Assembly (NCBI GenBank): GCA_022575985.1
Contig: JAKSXM010000007.1
Location: forward strand, 19,036,501-19,100,500
From: Anagrus nilaparvatae
Taxonomy: Eukaryota > Arthropoda > Insecta > Hymenoptera > Mymaridae
Reading direction: 5' to 3'
DNA length: 64,000 bases
Shown here: in pieces, positions 38,055 through 49,950 of the stretch
How positions within the stretch are numbered: position 1 is the stretch's first letter
How the letters are laid out: each line of letters starts with the position of its first letter
Made by a program: the position numbers and the translations under genes
The notes under the pieces: generated by a model
Databases searched by the model: none
What the model saw: only the letters and a program-made list of their open reading frames with translations
What the model was told of the DNA's origin: nothing

Positions 38055-39800
38055 GTAATCGGTGATATTTCACAAATATTATGGAATTAAGACCTAATTT
38101 TTTTTTCAAAAATTTTTTCACCAAAAAATCTCGAGGTACTTTTTTTTTTTTTGATTTGGATGTAATACCTAATTTATTTCCATGAAAGTACTTATATTTG
38201 AAAGTATGGTTTTTACATGATATCTCGAATCGGATACTTAATTTTCTGAAATTTTTTTTTCTAAAATTTTTTTCACCAAAAAATACAAAAAATACAAATT
38301 TTTTTTTTCTTTTTGGACGTAGTACCTAATTTATTTCCATGGAAGTACTAGTTTTAAGAACCTTGTTTATTGTTATTTTTTGGATCTGATACTTAATTTT
38401 TTCAAAATTTTTTTTGTCAAAATTAAAATAATAGAAAAATTAAAAAAAATGCAATATTTTTTTTTTTTGGGTGTAATACCTCATTTAATTCTATGAAAGT
38501 ACTAATATCTGAAAATATTATAACTAGTGATATTTCAAAACCATTATCGAATTAAGACCTAATTTTTTTTTCAAACATTTTTTTATTAAAAAATCTCAAA
38601 CCCCCCCTTTTTTTTTTTAATTTGGATGTAATACCTCATTTATTTCCATGAAAGTACTTATATTTGAAAGTATGGTTTTTACACTATATCCCGAATTTGA
38701 TACTTAATTTTCTGAAATTTTTTTTTCTAAAATTTTTTTCACAAAAAAATACAAAAAATACCAATTTTCTTTTTCTTTTTGGACTTAGTATCTAATTTAT
38801 TTTCATGGAAGTACTACTTTTAAGAACCTTGTTTATTGTAATTTTTTGGATCTGATACTTAATTTTTTCAAAATTTTTTTTGTCAAAATTAAAAAAAAAT
38901 AAAAATAAAAAAAACTGCAATATTTTTTTTTTTTGTGTAATACCTCATTTAATTCTATGAAAGTACAATTATCTGAAAATATTGTAACTAGTGATATTTC
39001 AAAACCATTATCGAATTAAGACCTAATTTTTTTCCAAACATTTTTTTATCAAAAAATCTCAAACCCCCCCCCCCTTTTTTTTTTATTTTGGATGTAATAC
39101 CTCATTTATTTCCATGAAAGTACTTATACTTGAAAGTATGGTTTTTACTTGATATCTCCAATCTGATACTTAATTTTTTGAAAATTTTTTTCCTAAAATT
39201 TTTTTCACAAAAAAATACAAGAAATACGAAACTTTTTTTTCTTTTTGGACACAGTACCTAATTTATTTCCATGGAAGTACTAGTTTTAAGAACCTCGTTT
39301 ACAGTAATTTTTTGAAATTGATACTTAATTTTTTCAAAATTTTTATTATCTAAATTAAAAAAAAAGAAAAATTAAAAAAATTGCAATATTTTTTTGGTGT
39401 AATACCTCTTTTAATTCTATGAAAGTACTAATATTTTAAAATATTGTAACCAGTGATATTCCAAAACAATTTATTATCGAACGAATCCCTAAATTTTTTT
39501 TCCAAAAATTTTTTTATTAAAAAAATCTCAAAATACTTTTTTTTTTTTTAATTTGGATGCAATACCTCATTTATTTCCATGAAAGTACTTATACTTGAAA
39601 GTATGGTTTTTACTCGATATCTTGAATCTGATAATTAATTTTTTGAAAATTTTTTTCTCCAAAATCTTCGTTACAAAAAAATACATAAAACATTAAATTT
39701 ATTTTTCGTATTTGACATATCTAATTTATTTTAATGAGAGTACAAGTTTTAGAAATTTAGTTTATAGTAATTTTTTGTATCCGATCACAATTTTTTTTTT
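38055..39800. repeat. Tandem array, about 465-bp unit made of three subunits
   Basis: GTGATATTTC starts recur near 38060, 38527, 38990 and 39452. Within each unit the phrase ACCTAATTTATTTCCATGAA then AGTACT recurs about every 155 bp, so the unit is a three-part higher-order repeat. Near 36440-36600 a piece of the same unit lies in inverted orientation. Confidence 0.8.
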
Positions 39801-40544
39801 TTTTTGATATAAATTAAAACACACAAGAAAGAGTGATGGAAATCTAGCCTCTTTTTGACTTCCTCGGATTATTTTGTTCGTTGCTATGTTTATTTATGTA
39901 TGCAGCTTAATGAAATTATAAACAATAATAAACAGCCTAAAAATATTAAATGGTTATGTTTGCATTTTAAAGTTATATTGGCATTTTTTAAAGAATCAAA
40001 CAATTTATAGAATTAAATAATTTATTATTTTGTGATTAATAGAAATAATATAAATAATTGTTAAAATCTTGAAGCAATTAATGTGGCTATTTTTTTTATT
40101 ACAAAATATTATTATTATTATTATTATCATTGTTGCGGAAGATTGGTCAAATGCAAGAAGTACACTGAGAAAATAAATTATAAGAAATTATTATAAATTC
40201 TGGTAAAAACTCCTATCTTTTTATAATAATTGAGCGAATATTTGTAATTTTCGCATCGTTACCAACCATTTCTTTTATAAAAAAAAATAAAATTAGCTTT
40301 TTTTATATTTCTCTCTTTTTAATTATGCAAAAATGATTTAAAATCCATTAACGCCGGCGCGACCAATCCATGGACGCTAGAATTTTCACTTTAATAACAA
40401 AATGATCTTAATAATCTACTTTACCAGCTACTAAAAACGAAAAATGTATGTATAATTGCATGGTTGTAATCAATAATATTTTTTTTAAATTAAGATTACA
40501 GCCCATTGTTTGAGGAACCTCAGTGCCAGCTAGTTGGCAGGGTA

Positions 40545-42529
40545 TTTTTTTATTTCTTTTGGATTATTTCATTTTGTGCACTGCAATTAAAAACTTTGGT
40601 GCTTTGTATCCATGCATACAAAGCACCTGCTTCTATTAAAATTAATATTGCTGAAATAAAAAAAATATTTTATTAAAATTGGGCAGATAATTAATTAGAG
40701 ATTAAGAGTTTAAATTATGGCCAATGGAATAAAATTAAATAGGCTTGGGCAAATAATAATCGATATATAAGGACCTAAAATCTCGGTGTTCGTAGAAAAT
40801 TTTGATCCAAATAATCAGCTATATAATCATCTAAAGTATTTAAAATTAAAAAAATCTGTAAGCTCTATTTTGTGTTTTTTAAATTATTCCTTGATTATTC
40901 CACACATTTTACATCAAATAAATCCTACAGTTGGACATTGTTTTTAACAAATCTGTTTCCGTATAAACTGCGGATAATAAATATAAAAAAACTATGTGCA
41001 TAACATTTAATCTATTGTTTGCATTAATAGTCAAGACTATTAGTTAGCCTTCTATTTTTTTTTATTAATATTGAAAAAAGGCAAAGTTAAAAAAGAAAAA
41101 TAATGAAATTTTCAAAATGAATAGCCCATAGATTATGTATTATAAAAGCGTGAAATCTTTGAAAATAATTTTATTTGTATCTAAGAAATTTCATTATTCA
41201 TCAAAAGAAAGACACATTATTTTGAAAAGAGAATGTCAAAGAAGAGTTTGGATAATAATATAAACTTCTTCTTCTCTCTCGCAGACAATTATTAAATACA
41301 TGAGGCGTGAACTTTAATATTACTTCTCTATTTTTATATATTATTAACCTTTTCTTGATGTCTAAACACGCAGATCATATGTCATAAATATATATATGGA
41401 AAAAGCCCTAAAGGAATATAATACGCGAAGTCGTCAAATCTAAAAAAAAACGCACACTATGCGCGACGAATTCTTTTTTGTATTTACACGCATTTAATAG
41501 CTAAACATTTTTTTTCTTTTTTTACAAAACCGACAACAACAAAAAATAATTCGATTGATGATCTTGTATGAGAAAATTGAACTACTTTTTGCTTTTTTTT
41601 TTTAAATTATGATGATGATCATTTAATTTGAAAAAAAATACAACAGGAAATAGTATTTTGCTTCTTAGAAAACAAAAAACGCGTATTTACTTTTAATATG
41701 AGGGTGGTGTTAACTGACCACAAAAAAACTGATGATCTTATAATTTCCAATGTGTATTTACGTTTTGGATCATTTTATTTTTTTTAACTCTTTCAAGCAA
41801 TATTAAAGTTTCTAATATGCTTTTTTTTTTCTTTTACTTTCTCACAAAATACAATTTATGTGGTTAATTACGTTTGTGTGTATAATATGAAGAAGAACTA
41901 TGTCTTGAATGAAAAAAAACCTACAATTATCATTATTTTTATTTTAAATAAATTGCATTTTGGTTTTTGTGGTAAATAAAAAATTAAATCTTCTAATCTC
42001 TATTTACTAAAATATAGTTTAAAGTTAATATCTTTTATGTGAAAGCTTTTAATAATAATGGGAATTTTATGTTACTGTATGTAACTGTAATTTAAATAAA
42101 AAATTTTTAGAACAATTATGTATTTTTTAAATGATTTTTTTATTATTTAAATTCACATAGATTTACTTATTTTATTTTCTTATGTAGAAAAATATGCAAT
42201 TATTAGTTAAGGCACGAAATGAATGTCCATCGTATGCAAAATTTTAAATTATCAAAAATTGTTCCAAAGATATCAAGGATTTTAAAACATAGGGTTTAGA
42301 TATTTTTAAGATTTTTTGCACATAAATGAAAGAAATTTAAAAAATCTGTATTGTATAGCTAAAAATAATGATAAACATTAGAAATTTGGAGTTACTGGTC
42401 TCAATTTTTTATTCATGTATTATTATATTAGGTTGTGTTTACAAAACAATTAAAATGAGCTGTAAACCACATACTTCAGTTAATATACGCTTTTATTAGA
42501 AGAAATTATTACAAACCCTACGATTTTTC
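40545..42529. other. AT-rich non-coding DNA, pyrimidine-rich patches
   Basis: No gene recognised. 41260-41530 holds CTTCTTCTCTCTCGCAGACA and GCACACTATGCGCGACGAAT, slightly GC-richer than its surroundings. Confidence 0.4.
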
Positions 42530-43025
42530 TACCGCCTCAGTGAAGTCACTTAAAACTTTTTGAAATTGGTTTATTTTTGTCCCGGTCAAATTCCTGACAT
42601 ATTAAACTTCGTTGGACGGACCCCCGAGGGGAGCTGGTTTCCCTCTTTTGAGGGGTAAAAGAAATTTTTTTTCAAACACTACCAATCGATTAATTTTTTG
42701 ATTATAAGAGGAAAAGGTGAACAAAAATTTACCAAAAAAATCCTTTGATATTTCAGAAATTTAGAATTTCGTTAATCAAACTTTTGTGGGTTGTAACTAC
42801 CAAGGGATGCATTTGTTTGAAAAATGTTTTTATAAATACAAAAAAATTTTTTTTTACCTTTTCGTCTTATAATCAAAAAATTAATCGATTGGTAGTATTT
42901 AAAAAAAATTTATTTTACCCCCCACCGGGGGACTATCCAAAGAAGTTTGATATTTAAAGAATTTGATTGGGAAAAATATGAACCAAATGCTAAAAGTTTC
43001 AAGTGGCATTTCACTGTGGCTGTTG
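42530..43025. mobile_element. Foldback element, about 0.5 kb
   Basis: Left ATATTAAACTTCGTTGGACG (42599) is mirrored by CTATCCAAAGAAGTTTGATA (42933), and ACCAATCGATTAATTTTTTG (42681) by CAAAAAATTAATCGATTGGT (42874). The similarity extends outward to CAGTGAAGTCACTTAAAACT and its counterpart near 43010. The 70-codon frame at 42745-42957 is not a gene. Confidence 0.7.
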
Positions 43026-43073
43026 AAAAATTTTAGATACCCAAAAAATATTTAATTATTTCTTCTACTATTT

Positions 43074-43200
43074 AAGGTGTTTAGCCACTGGCCCTCACTA
43101 GATTTGGTCTACTATAGGTTTTGGGGTCGCAGATTATGAATTTCGAGGTCTTTTCTATGAAAAATAGAGGTGTCATATTTTAAGAGAGACTAAAAAAACT
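43074..43200 (+). repeat. Solo module of the foldback family
   Basis: CCACTGGCCCTCACTAGATT, GGTTTTGGGGTCGCAGATTA and TCGAGGTCTTTTCTATGAAA match, in order, the left arm of the element at 57314-57895. Confidence 0.6.
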
Positions 43201-44477
43201 CTAAAAATTCGACACTTTTTTCGCAATCTAGCTAATTTTTTGCTAAAAAGAACTCAAGCAAATTTTTTTTTTACCAAATCTTTGTTATTATGTGCTTTTT
43301 TTAGAATTCGTCAAAAAAATATTTTCTAACATAATACCTCTAATTCACTTGATTAGTATATTACGATTAAACTCCAGTTATAATGAGGTTTGAGGGGTCT
43401 GAAATTGACAACGGGTTAGAAAAGGTTCATTATAAATTTTTTTGCCTCGCTGAAGAGTAATTTCAGGGGTAAATAGCACAAAATTATGGTCAAGGTCTTA
43501 AAAATAAAAAATTTTTTTTTTTTGTTAAAACATGTTAAAATCATATGATTCCTCAAATCTGAAGGTGATTAATAATTTTTAAGGATTTTATGCCAGTTCA
43601 AAGTTTTTTGATAAATATTAACCTCTCAGCCACCGTTTTTTAATGTTCGTTATAAAATCGTTAAAAAATGTTTAAAAAAAAAGAAAAGGATTTTCGATTT
43701 AAAATTTCATGGCCAAATCGAATTTTTCGTCGAATTTTGACCACGGCGTCATTTCGTAGGAAAATTCCAAATTCGTGGTTTTTAACCCTAAACTTTAAAT
43801 GGAAATACCCGAAAGACTTGCAAATTAAAATTTTTATCTAAAACCTTTCCAATAGTGATCAAGTTTAACATATAAAAATTTCCCTAGGGTACTTTTTGTT
43901 ATAAGAAAGTAAAAATAATTTTTGTGAATTATCTGTTTTTCAATTTTGACTTTAATTACCTATTTTGCCAGTCACGTGACCAAACTGAAACCTGACAAAA
44001 AATTTGAATTCTACGGCAAGGGTATGTAAATTTTGGTGTCCTTAGAAGGATTCGTCTTAATTTGGCAAATTAATTAAAATAAGTTATTAAAATTTAACAA
44101 AAATAAAAATTAATAAAAAAGGAGTTTCTTGATTTTTTTACATTATTAGAGTCAAAAACTAAAAAGTGTTTGAGTTTCAGTGCGTGGAATAGAAGATATA
44201 AAATGAAACAAGTATGAACAAAATTTCACTTATTTACTGTTCAAAATATGGATGCAAGAGATTTATGGATTTAAAGTAAGAGGCTGAAAAAAATTAGAAA
44301 GAGTTAAAGAGTCAAACTAAATTATATGACTGCTTCCAGATTCGATGTTAACTCAAACCTAGCTATGTTTAAAATTCTTTGAGTAGCATATTGTCAATTA
44401 CATCGAAAATTTATACAACCAAAAGAAACAGGCATCAGCAAAATATCGTTGTCTTATCTTCATCAACTGACATTGAA
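43201..44477. other. AT-rich non-coding DNA
   Basis: No gene or repeat ends recognised. Confidence 0.4.
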
Positions 44478-44681
44478 CAGTGGTGGATCTAGAAAATTTT
44501 TTGGAGAGGTCATTTAAATCAAATTATCAAAAATTTTCTAAAAAAGGCCCTTAAAATTTTTCTGGGGGGGGGGGGGGGTGAAACTGGTAGTTCTAGTAAT
44601 TTATGTAACGTAAAATTAGCTAAATAAAGGTAAAACTGACCGCTGATGGGGGGGTCAATTGACAATTGATATCCGCCACTA
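44478..44681. mobile_element. hAT-like short element, about 200 bp
   Basis: Left end CAGTGGTGGATCTAGAAAAT and right end GATATCCGCCACTA resemble the CAGTGGCGGATC-type termini common in hAT elements (family knowledge). The interior has two G-runs. The flanking 8-mers (ACATTGAA and ATTAACAA) do not match, so it is probably old. Confidence 0.5.
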
Positions 44682-44886
44682 TTAACAAATACTGAAAGAC
44701 GCAATTTCTAAGTATTGTATTCAAAGATTTGAACAACAGATTTAACACCAGCTATCGCGCTTGGAAGCAGCCTAATAAATGCATAAATAAACAACAAATT
44801 TTGTAATCGAAATATTCTTAAACAAGTAATTCATTAAAACTAGTAATATAATAATTTTAAATTTTAATTTTTAAAGCATTTACGTA

Positions 44887-44923
44887 TATTTATACTATTG
44901 CAAAGGCATTTCATTTGCGAGAA
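44887..44923 (-). promoter_or_regulatory. snRNA-type promoter motif, site 7 (PSE-like + TATA)
   Basis: On the minus strand TTCTCGCAAATGAAATG occupies 44923-44907, then 12 bp, then TATAAATA at 44894-44887. Motif identity with site 1 is complete over 17 bp, while the gap and flanks differ. Confidence 0.6.
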
Positions 44924-45144
44924 TAATTTTAATAAAATCTTATATCTCTCCGTTGTATTTAATGTAAGTTGATCGCTTTACTTTTATAAATAAGTGTAAA
45001 AAGGTTTACGTATTCTAAAAATCATTGAAGCGAATGCAAATATGAATGAAAAAAAAAGAATAAAATAATCAAAAAGAAGAATAATCATGAAGACAATTAG
45101 TTTCTAGATTAGTTTTACACGAGGTTTTACAAGAATAAAGGGGC

Positions 45145-45355
45145 GATTTCATGGAGCGTATTCTTACTAGATTCTGGGGACACTAGAGTTGAAACGATTG
45201 AACTTCAGTAATTATTACTAAAAATTTATTAAAATTCTGCTTGAAGGTAGTTTTCTGGATCCTACTTGAGCAGAATAATAATAAATTTTAAGTTATAATT
45301 AATTATTTCTACTTTAGTGCCCCTAGAATCTAGTAAGAATACGCTCCATGAAATC
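45145..45355. mobile_element. MITE copy 1 (211 bp)
   Basis: GATTTCATGGAGCGTATTCT at the left is mirrored exactly by AGAATACGCTCCATGAAATC at the right, and the inverted match continues for about 50 bp with few mismatches. The interior includes TTAAAATTCTGCTTGAAGGT. Copy 2 follows after AGGGGC. Confidence 0.85.
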
Positions 45356-45361
45356 AGGGGC

Positions 45362-45572
45362 GATTTCATGGAGCTTATTCTTACTATATTCTGGGGACAC
45401 TAGAGTTGAAATGATTGAACTTCAGTAATTATTACTAAAAATTTATTAAAATTCTACTTGAAGGTAGTTTCCTGGACCCTACTCGAGCAGAATAATAATA
45501 AATTTTAAGTCATAATTAATTATTTCTACTTTAGTGCCCCTAGAATCTAGTAAGAATACGCTCCATGAAATC
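45362..45572. mobile_element. MITE copy 2 (211 bp), tandem with copy 1
   Basis: Same length and order as copy 1 with scattered substitutions (for example GGAGCTTATTCTTACTATAT at its left end). Head-to-tail arrangement with AGGGGC before each copy suggests tandem duplication rather than two insertions. Confidence 0.85.
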
Positions 45573-45639
45573 GACCCTTAAACATGGATAATAAACACAT
45601 GAAAATAGTATTACTTAAAAATGTGGTTTACGGGGCTTG

Positions 45640-45905
45640 GGAGGTTACGTTTACACAAAAAATTTAGATCAAGCAGAAGTATTTTGATTAACAAAAAAGG
45701 TTGCAGCACTATATTTTGAAGATTACCAAAAAACCCTACATTTATTAATTCCTATATATAACATGAAGACTTGCATTTCTAGATCCAGCAGATCCTTTCA
45801 GAAAAACTGAGAGTATTGGGAATATTTTTTCAACATAATAAACTGAGTCCAATCAATAAAATACAATTTGGCATTCCAAATGTCGTGACCTTTTCTTGTA
45901 AGTAC
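45640..45905 (+). repeat. Dispersed repeat, inverted partner at 49150-49400
   Basis: AACATAATAAACTGA, CAATCAATAAAATACAATTTGG and CATTCCAAATGTCGTGACC appear inverted near 49170-49240 (ATGTCGTGA there as TCACGACAT). Confidence 0.55.
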
Positions 45906-46119
45906 ATTTTACATAGTTTTAAATGTAAGCAACTGTAAACAAGAATTAGAATCAATAAATATTAAAGTATAAAGCATTTATCTATAATACTAATGTATAG
46001 TAGTATATTATCAAGTTTAGTACATTATTATAAAAATTTTTTAAACAATATTTTTAAAGTTTAATTTTTTAAAAGGACAAACTTCACAGCATGACACACC
46101 TCTCTTTTGATACATCCAT

Positions 46120-46330
46120 AAAACTTTTTTTTGCAGCGAGAAAATCATTGCAATATATATATAGTTATATTTATACATTTTACGATTGTGTTCCTATATA
46201 TATATATCGGTAAGATTAATCGAGTCAAAAAAACTATATATAGCATTCGTTGTTACAAAGTGCGCCGCCCGCCGCGATGCAAAACCATGCATTACCTCGA
46301 AGGTCCACACACGTCATATATATGTACACA
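46120..46330. other. GC-richer island flanked by TA runs
   Basis: GTGCGCCGCCCGCCGCGATG near 46260 is the GC-richest spot seen in the window, bounded by TA dinucleotide runs near 46155, 46195 and 46355. The 73-codon frame at 46131-46352 crosses it but has no family resemblance. Candidate regulatory or untranslated sequence. Confidence 0.3.
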
Positions 46331-47463
46331 CATTCACATATACATAAATTGACAAGATACATATATATATATACAATTATATAAATATACTGCATTATTT
46401 TATGAGTGTGTATTGCAGATTTACAGTATACTTAAACATATATATAGCTTTGTAGATCATAATCCTTGTTATAGAGTAACTTAACATTTTAAATGGGGAA
46501 TTATAAAACTATAGATTATAAACTTACATTGACTTTACATAATGCTAAATGCTCTTTTCCTATAACGTTATAGGTTGTAAAGCACAAAAGCTATACTTTA
46601 AAATAACTTTTAAATTAGAAAGACCGACCAAAAATATGTTTTTTTAACCTTACCTTGAACGTACTTATTAAGCTACTTCTTATTTGTTTCATCAATTAAT
46701 TGTGATGTAACAGAGAAAATTTTGGGTCTTGTGAAAAACTTATGTGAATTATTTAACATTTCAAAATTTTCTTAGAATCAAAATTTTTTAGAAATTGATA
46801 ACAGAATATTAATAACATTGGTAACAGAAATTCAGTAAAAGATCAATTTTGGACCCACAGAGGCAAAAAAATTTTTTTTTAATTTCACATATTTTGTACT
46901 AAAAATTTAAAAAAAATAAAATTTCATATGCTCTTTTACCAAAAATAGATTAATTCTATGTAATTTATATAATGAGTAGAAAATCATTTTGGGCGAATGT
47001 GTTTAAAAATAAAGATTACGAAATCCTCGAATTTTAAAATCAACCTTAAGAATGCTAAATTAATGTTTTTTAGAGGATAAATACCCAGTTTTAACATTTA
47101 TTGACAGTTAAAAGATTTTTTTTAAAGAGCTAAAGATTATTAATTAAAATAAGCAAATCGTACCCTGAAAAATGTTATTGTACACTATGAAAATATTTTC
47201 ATTCGAGCAACTGCATATCATTATAAACTTTTTGAGAAACTTGTATACCAATATTAAAAACAATTTTTTTTATGGATGGTTAAGTCATGAAATTTTATGA
47301 TGATTGGCATATATTTTTAAAATTTTAATAAATTTTTGGTTATATAGCAGCTGGGAAAAGTTTGGATTAATTGCGTGAACGTCTGCTTGAAAATTCAAAT
47401 GTGTATATGGATAAATTAGAAAACAATCTAATAATTTCATTTTGCGAGCTTTCTTTCCAGTAA
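46331..47463. other. AT-rich non-coding DNA
   Basis: No gene or repeat recognised. Confidence 0.45.
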
Positions 47464-47619
47464 ATATTTATTATAACGGAACATGTTTATGTAGATAGTA
47501 TATTGAACCAAATTCCATTTGCGGCAGACGGAAAAACAGCAAACGGGATTCTGCTTTTGGATAGCGGAGATGTTAATGTTCAATTAACATGTTCCAGTTA
47601 CAAGTTATTTATGATCTAA
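47464..47619 (+). other. Coding-like patch of 51 codons, unidentified
   Basis: An open stretch between two stops, without an early ATG, encodes QIPFAADGKTANGILLLDSG and then DVNVQLTCS. GC content and residue mix are more protein-like than those of neighbouring DNA, and a TTCTTTCCAG acceptor-like sequence precedes it at about 47451-47460. The codon after that AG is in a frame with an immediate TAA, so splicing there would not give this frame. I do not recognise the family; it may be a transposon scrap or chance. Confidence 0.25.
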
Positions 47620-48448
47620 AAAAGAAATTCATTACTCATATTGTATCTGCGATATGTAAAACGGTTTAAATAAAAGAAAAACTAAAATCTGCTAGCTACC
47701 AACTAGCTACAACGACAAGGTTAAAGAAACCAGATTTTTCAGTGTATTAGAATGAGTTCAATAACTGACCTTTGAAAATGCTGTATACGTTAAATCAAAT
47801 AGAAACTAAAATATTTTTTATATTAGAGAAAACTAAATAACTGGGAACTGCAAGGTCTAAAGAAGCTGAATTTAAAAAATCTTAATTATTCTTCAATTTC
47901 TATTATTTAAAAGAATTGACACGTAATTTTTTAACCTTGCAACTAAAGAATATAAAAAATATTAATTATTTCTTGTAAACATTATGCTCAAGGACTGAAA
48001 TTTCAAGAAAAGGGAATTTTTTTTTAATAATAGAACAAAAACAAAAAAGGACTACTTGTCACGCGAGTAAAAAATGAAAAAAGAAGTTATAATAATGATG
48101 ATTTTAAAAATACATAATAACAACTAATGAATAAATATTATTGGGTATTGTATTATGTTATATAAGAAACGCGTGTCCAGTTGCAAGTTATTTCCATAAA
48201 ATGTCATTTTTATTTTTTTGTTTCTTATTATAAATTTCAGTCATAGATAATTATCTACACATACGAAATCTTTGTTTTTTTCTTAGTATGATACTAATTA
48301 AATTTTCTAAAAAATTACTTATTTGTTGTAATTGCGTAAATTCATTATTATTATTATGGTTTTTGTTATTACTTAAAATGTATTTAATGATTTATTTCCT
48401 TTTTTAATTTTATTAACATATCTCTTTAATTTTTTAAATAAATTTTAA
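47620..48448. other. AT-rich non-coding DNA
   Basis: No gene or repeat recognised. Confidence 0.45.
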
Positions 48449-48700
48449 CATGTAACATATTCACAAGAAAGAAGGTATTTGAAAAAAAACCCAAATTCTG
48501 TGGACAGGAAGCGAGAGGTCAAGAATGGACATTTGGAGGGGGGGGGGTCAAATGGGCTCGATTTGGGGGCTTATAATACTTTAAGTTTATGGAAATAGAA
48601 TAATTTTGGTTCTAGGACTTATAATAATCAAGAAGTATAAGTTAAAACTATTATAAGTGAACATGTTCCATGCTCGTTGGTTGTGCTCTCAGCACTATGA
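48449..48700 (+). repeat. ACATGTTCC/GACTTAGAAT repeat family copy
   Basis: Starts CATGTAACATATTCAC, has AAGGTATTTGAAAA, a G10 tract followed by TCAAATGGGC, and ends GTGAACATGTTCCATGCTCG then TTGGTTGTG. The terminal CATG-ACAT-TTCAC words are inverted repeats of each other. Confidence 0.7.
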
Positions 48701-49149
48701 AGCTTTTAGAAAAAAATAATATGTGGACTGTCCTCAAGAACCCCATACTTCAAAGCACTGGTGACTCGCTGGTTACGTCACATACTAAATAGTTTATTAC
48801 ATTTACCGTAAAATAATTATATAGTTTTTTTTAAATAGCGCTTCTAATTTAATTTACTAGAAACATCTGAAACTACTCTTGCAGAATTACTTCCTCAGAT
48901 TACACTCAAAGGTATGGTTTCCGGTCCAGCATATTTTTCACATTTTTTTGACTTCATTTGATGGTTTACGATAAAAAATAAGATTCCAAGGGTCGGCACC
49001 CCCTCCTGCGTTCACCGGGGGAGGTTCAAACGTGTTCCTGACTCCAAAATTAATATCTCTGGACCGAATCATCCAATTAAATGAATTTGAATGAACACCA
49101 AAAAAATTTTTTATTTTTATTTCTAATCTCGTTTTGAGGTTACATTTTA

Positions 49150-49400
49150 TCAGTTAATACTTCAGTAAAAGATCACGACATTCGGAAAAGCCAATTTGCA
49201 TTGTATTGATTGAAATCAGTTTATTATGTTGAAAATAATTTTCCGATACCCTCAATTTAAATCACGGAATGGATCTTGTGGTCCCAGGAAGACAGGATTT
49301 AATGTTATAAAATATGGTTTATTGGTAATCTTCAATATAACGTTGTAATCTCACTAGTTAGCAAAAACACTTCTGGTTGGTTCTATTTTTTAGTCTATGT
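49150..49400 (-). repeat. Dispersed repeat, inverted partner of 45640-45905
   Basis: TCACGACATTCGGAAAAGCC, TTGTATTGATTGAAATCAGT and TTATTATGTTGAAAATAA match the partner in inverted order. Confidence 0.55.
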
Positions 49401-49644
49401 GTAGCATTTTAAGTTCCGTATCCCGTAATATTTTATCACTTTTATCACTTCTATCATCGCAATAGTCAATAAGCCAAAGGACCATTTTTTGTCCAAAAGG
49501 ACCAATTTTCAAATTGTTACCAAACTAGTAATTTTTGACGAAAATGGGTTTCATATACATCATGAAAAATTTTCTAAAAGCGCAGGTCTTCAAAAATTGT
49601 TTACTCGTCTCTTTTCTTTAAATTTTTTCTAAAAGATATTTTAA

Positions 49645-49950
49645 CATGGAACATGTTCACTGGATGAGGTATTTGAAAAAGTTGGGTTTGGTCAGGGGGG
49701 TGAAATATTGACGTTTTTAGAGAGAGGTGAAAAAATGGCGTTTTTAGAAGGGGTTGAAATGGAATTAGAATATTTTCAATTTAGGGACTTAGAATAGTTT
49801 GAAGTGGGAGACAGTGCCTGATTAGGCCCTGATAAGTACAAGAACTTAGAATACTTTAAGTTTATGGATTTAGGATAAGGATTTATTACTGCTATGAGTG
49901 AACATGTTCCATGCTCGTTGGTTGTGTAGTTACACAAACCGGTTATAAAT
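49645..49950 (+). repeat. ACATGTTCC/GACTTAGAAT repeat family, well-kept copy
   Basis: Bounded by CATGGAACATGTTCAC (49645-49660) and GTGAACATGTTCCATG (ending 49913), a perfect 16-bp inverted pair. The shared tail CTCGTTGGTTGTGTAGTTAC then ACAAACCGGTTATAA follows to about 49950. The interior carries GGTCAGGGGGGTGAAA, GACGTTTTTAGAGAGAGGTG and TTTAGGGACTTAGAATAGTT. Confidence 0.8.

Larger units (their letters stand above)
37863..40544 (+). repeat. Long copy of the GGTTCCTC...GGCAGGGTA repeat (2.7 kb)
   Basis: Begins with the palindrome GGTTCCTCAAAGAGGAACC (37863-37881) and CATTGTG, and ends CAGTGCCAGCTAGTTGGCAG, GGTA at 40544. Inside are a (TG)n run, a 465-bp tandem array and 0.7 kb of AT-rich DNA. 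With 36316-36714 the outer ends form a near-perfect 45-bp inverted repeat 4.2 kb apart. Two insertions in opposite directions, or one large foldback, are both possible. A small GC-richer patch (AACGCCGGCGCGACC) is near 40350. Confidence 0.6.

Noticed and set aside
37822..38124. Open frames of 78 codons on both strands rich in VC or TH repeats
   Set aside because: They translate the (TG)n microsatellite.
47436..47456. Minus-strand AGCTCGCAAAATGAAATT as a further promoter motif
   Set aside because: Carries an extra A, a changed start, and no TATA box at the right distance; at best a decayed site.
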